DNA from: CAZDOD01 sp964506935
GTDB lineage: Bacteria > Desulfobacterota > Zymogenia > Zymogenales > Zymogenaceae
DNA length: 26,164 nucleotides
Direction of reading: 5' to 3'
Assembly (NCBI GenBank): GCA_964506935.1
Contig: CAZDOD010000011.1
Location: forward strand, 1-26,164
Part shown: piece after piece, positions 23,969 through 26,164 of the stretch
Numbering within the stretch: position 1 is the first letter of the stretch
Layout of the letters: the number at the start of each line of letters is the position of its first letter
Translations under genes and position numbers: made by a program
The notes under the pieces: generated by a model
What the model saw: the letters and a program-made list of their open reading frames with translations, nothing else
Database searches by the model: none
Told to the model about the DNA's origin: nothing

Positions 23969-25135
23969 CTATTTATCCGGTTTCTCTTTACCCAAGAGGT
24001 GGAGTACCGTCCAGAAGGTCCCCCCGAATCCCGATGCAAGGGCGAGGTTTATATCTTTGGGGACCTGGTGGTCGCCTGCGTCACCCCTTATCTGCATCGC
24101 GGCCTCAGCAACCCTGATGATGGCGGTCGCCCCGATCGGGTTGGATGACTCCACGCCACCCGATGGATTTATCGGGAACTTCCCGTCGATCTTAAAATCA
24201 CCGTTCAGGACCATATCGAGCTGCTCGCCGTTCTCGTAAAAGAGGAACTTCCCGAGCCAGTCGATCGCCCACCAGCTTTGCGGGTCATAGAGCTCAAACA
24301 CACCTATCTGTTTGATCGGGTCTACGATGCCGTTTCTGCTATAGATGATCTTTGCGGCCTCCCCGTGGGTATTGAGGTCCTCGATGTGGACAAAGTCAAA
24401 GGTCTCCTGACGGTGGACGGTGACATGATCGTGCATCCAGACGGGTTTCCGGGGGAGTTTTTTGGCCATCTCCTCCGAGGCGAAGATTATCGCGCATGCG
24501 CCGTTCGATTCGGGGCACATGTGCAGCAGCCTGAGCGGCCATGCCAGGACCCTTGACTCCAGGACGTCTTTTTTTGTGATGTCTATCCTGAGGTGTGCCC
24601 TGTAATTTTTTCGGGCATTATCGGCCATCATGACCCTGAACTCCGCGGCGGCCTGATTTGCCTTTTCACCGAATTTTTGCATCATGAAAACGCCTGTCGT
24701 CCCCGTGATGGCCCCTGTTTGGACCTCCCTATCCCACAGTGGGTCGGCCATGTTTGTGATGCCGGTGGTGGTCATCCCCTCTTCCTGCTTTTCCCAGCCG
24801 ATGGCCATAACGAGGTCGTACATCCCCGAGGCTACAAGGTGGTCGGCCGCCGATACAAGGGTCGTGCCGGTCGTACCGCCTGTAGTAATACGAAATCCCG
24901 CCTTGCCGTATGCCCCGTCGCTGATTACGTGCCACATATCGGGCTGATGGACGCCCTCAAATAGCTCCATGTTACCGTGGACTATACAGTCTATATCGTT
25001 TAGGTCTATCATCGAGTCGGCGAGTACATCCTCGACGGCCTCGGCCACCAGTTCCGCCATGTTTATGTCTTCCCTGTGACCGCGGTGTCGAGTCTGGCCC
25101 ACACCAACGATAGCCACATTTCTCGACTTCTTCAT
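23969..25135 (-). CDS. Thiolase-superfamily (SCP-x type) protein lacking the catalytic Cys
   Basis: A 388-residue protein of the thiolase fold in the lipid-transfer/acetyl-CoA acetyltransferase branch. It starts at ATG 25135, sharing one base with the upstream thiolase stop (TAATG), and is preceded by GGAGGG. The nucleophile loop, normally C-x-S-G near residue 87, reads G-G-T-T-G, so the catalytic Cys is Gly. The later G-H-P-x-G motif reads S-N-P-I-G, so the His is Asn. E-L-Y-D replaces E-x-H-D. Chemistry by the normal thiolase route is therefore unlikely; family members that act as retro-aldolases (Ltp2-like) also do without the cysteine, as do structural subunits. Together with the neighbouring thiolase and two DUF35 genes it probably forms a heteromeric acyl-CoA enzyme. 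Confidence 0.88.
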   Translation of the reverse strand: MKKSRNVAIVGVGQTRHRGHREDINMAELVAEAVEDVLADSMIDLNDIDCIVHGNMELFEGVHQPDMWHVISDGAYGKAGFRITTGGTTGTTLVSAADHLVASGMYDLVMAIGWEKQEEGMTTTGITNMADPLWDREVQTGAITGTTGVFMMQKFGEKANQAAAEFRVMMADNARKNYRAHLRIDITKKDVLESRVLAWPLRLLHMCPESNGACAIIFASEEMAKKLPRKPVWMHDHVTVHRQETFDFVHIEDLNTHGEAAKIIYSRNGIVDPIKQIGVFELYDPQSWWAIDWLGKFLFYENGEQLDMVLNGDFKIDGKFPINPSGGVESSNPIGATAIIRVAEAAMQIRGDAGDHQVPKDINLALASGFGGTFWTVLHLLGKEKPDK

Positions 25136-26164
25136 TATTTCCCTCCCTCATCATTTTCGAAGATCAAAACCGTATGGAACTGGCCCGCGGGTCCTACGAC
25201 CCCATGGGCAAGGGCCCTCTTTGCGCCTTTGACCTGCCTACCTTTCGCCTCTCCACGAAGCTGCAGGAAGCATTCCGTGCTCCTGACAATGCCGGAAAGA
25301 AGCAGGGGATTTCCACAAAGCTGGCCGCCCGATGGGTTTATCGGAAGCTTCCCGTTGGTGTCCGTTTCCCCGGACTCGAAGAGCTCTATACCCTTGCCCG
25401 GCTCGGAAAATCCCAAAGCCTCGTACCACAGGGGTTCCTGATAGGTTGCCTGGACACTTATCTCGGCAAGATCCAGCTCGTCTTTTGGTTTCGTGATTCC
25501 GGCAAGGCGATAGGCCCGCTGTGCCGCCTTCGAAAGACTCATTGATTCCCAGAGATTTCTGTCACCCAAAAAATATGAGTCGTAGCAGTTTCCATAACCT
25601 GTGATCCATACGGGCTTGTCGGTTATGGCCCTGGCCTTCTTCTCCTCGGCCAGAATCAAACATACGGCCCCGTCACTTACAGGATAGAGGTCAAGCTCCT
25701 TTATGGGAGAGACAACCACCTTTGACTTCATAATGTCATCGACCGAAAAATCGCCCGTGCGTTGAGCATAGGGATTTTTCTTCCCGTTCTTTAGGGCCCT
25801 CACCGCAACTTTTGCAAGCTGTTTTTCATCTATCCCCCATTTGTTCATGTAGGATTCAGCCTGAAGCCCCAATGCCTGTGTATAATCCATTCCCAGAAAT
25901 CTCGAATAAAAGGGCTCGAAGGCGTGAAAGGTAACGATGTTTCTTGAGTCAACCTGCGATTCCTTGGCGTGAGCTAGAACGATTACGATGTCGTAGTGAC
26001 CTGATGCGATCCCTGCGGCGGCGTACATAACCGCCAGGGCACCGTCTGAGGCGACCTTCTCTTCACCTCCCCACCTTCCCGTCCCCACAAGGTCCCCCAT
26101 CGGACCGTCGGAGATGGTACGCTGGTCAAAGAAGTCGTCGGAACAGGTGATACCGAAGTCTATA
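25135..26164 (-). CDS. Second thiolase-superfamily protein, partial at right edge
   Basis: The reading frame stays open to the window edge, so the N-terminus is missing and the visible 342 residues are the rest of a protein of usual thiolase length. It is a paralogue of the next gene: both share N-P-S-G-G and a C-terminal G-x-x-G-x-x-F/W-x-T-V-L pattern. The nucleophile loop reads V-A-S-D-G-A-L-A, with no cysteine, and the G-H-P motif is C-G-N-P, again His to Asn. It overlaps the downstream thiolase-like gene by one base. Two unlike thiolase chains plus two unlike DUF35 chains suggest an alpha-beta type complex acting on CoA thioesters, perhaps in anaerobic degradation of an aromatic, steroid or branched substrate; the substrate is inference only. 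Confidence 0.87.
   Translation of the reverse strand, partial: IDFGITCSDDFFDQRTISDGPMGDLVGTGRWGGEEKVASDGALAVMYAAAGIASGHYDIVIVLAHAKESQVDSRNIVTFHAFEPFYSRFLGMDYTQALGLQAESYMNKWGIDEKQLAKVAVRALKNGKKNPYAQRTGDFSVDDIMKSKVVVSPIKELDLYPVSDGAVCLILAEEKKARAITDKPVWITGYGNCYDSYFLGDRNLWESMSLSKAAQRAYRLAGITKPKDELDLAEISVQATYQEPLWYEALGFSEPGKGIELFESGETDTNGKLPINPSGGQLCGNPLLLSGIVRSTECFLQLRGEAKGRQVKGAKRALAHGVVGPAGQFHTVLIFENDEGGK

Noticed and set aside
1..26164. Genome-wide reassignment of UGA as a sense codon (code 4 or 25)
   Set aside because: Many genes here end at the expected length with TGA (ileS, lspA, lgt, the transporter, selA), often overlapping the next start, so UGA is normally a stop.

Overview
The window reads as a chromosome segment from an anaerobic, selenium-using bacterium. 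A Desulfobacterota (deltaproteobacterial) lineage is the most natural guess, from selA, the ileS-lspA-lgt operon, lipoprotein-rich envelope genes and a thiolase/DUF35 acyl-CoA module. That assignment is inference from gene style, not from a marker gene. UGA is an ordinary stop here (ileS, lspA, lgt, nptA-like and selA all end in TGA), so the genetic code is not globally altered.

Main result: two adjacent minus-strand ORFs at 1542-6197 are one gene for a YfaS-type bacterial alpha-2-macroglobulin. They are separated only by a single in-frame UGA (3011-3009), exactly where the thioester cysteine of the C-x-E-Q motif belongs; the reading is G-Y-P-Y-G-(UGA)-N-E-Q. A perfect 8-bp hairpin with a GUU apical loop starts 12 nt after the UGA, as expected of a bacterial SECIS element. 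The selenocysteine synthase gene selA lies upstream on the same strand. I interpret the protein as a selenoprotein that could form a Sec-Gln selenoester instead of the classical Cys-Gln thioester. I know of no described selenoprotein of this family.

Layout. (1) 1-12512, minus strand: selA, a small EF-Tu-domain-II-like protein, a lone ECF-type ATPase, an acidic lipoprotein, DUF2138 (YfaA-like), a DUF1175 lipoprotein (YfaT-like, NlpC/P60-type), the Sec alpha-2-macroglobulin, a penicillin-binding transpeptidase lipoprotein and a MA-type peptidase running off the left edge. Most junctions overlap or are very short, so this is probably one operon with an internal promoter before the macroglobulin. 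Its products are predicted to be secreted or periplasmic and probably form an envelope defence or repair system. (2) 12651-14591: folK (plus), convergent with a beta/gamma-crystallin-like gene plus radical SAM gene pair (minus). (3) 14766-17180, plus: a coiled-coil tail-anchored protein and a Na/Pi cotransporter with a PhoU-like tail. (4) 17495-22088, plus: ileS (broken by a 10-N assembly gap), lspA, lgt and a four-helix membrane protein, overlapping genes under a clear sigma-70 promoter. LspA and Lgt process lipoproteins such as those in region 1. (5) 22262-26164, minus: a small secreted protein with an intriguing C-terminal UGA context, then two DUF35 Zn-ribbon/OB proteins and two thiolase-fold proteins lacking canonical catalytic residues, the second running off the right edge.

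I saw no tRNA, rRNA, CRISPR array, insertion sequence or phage gene.
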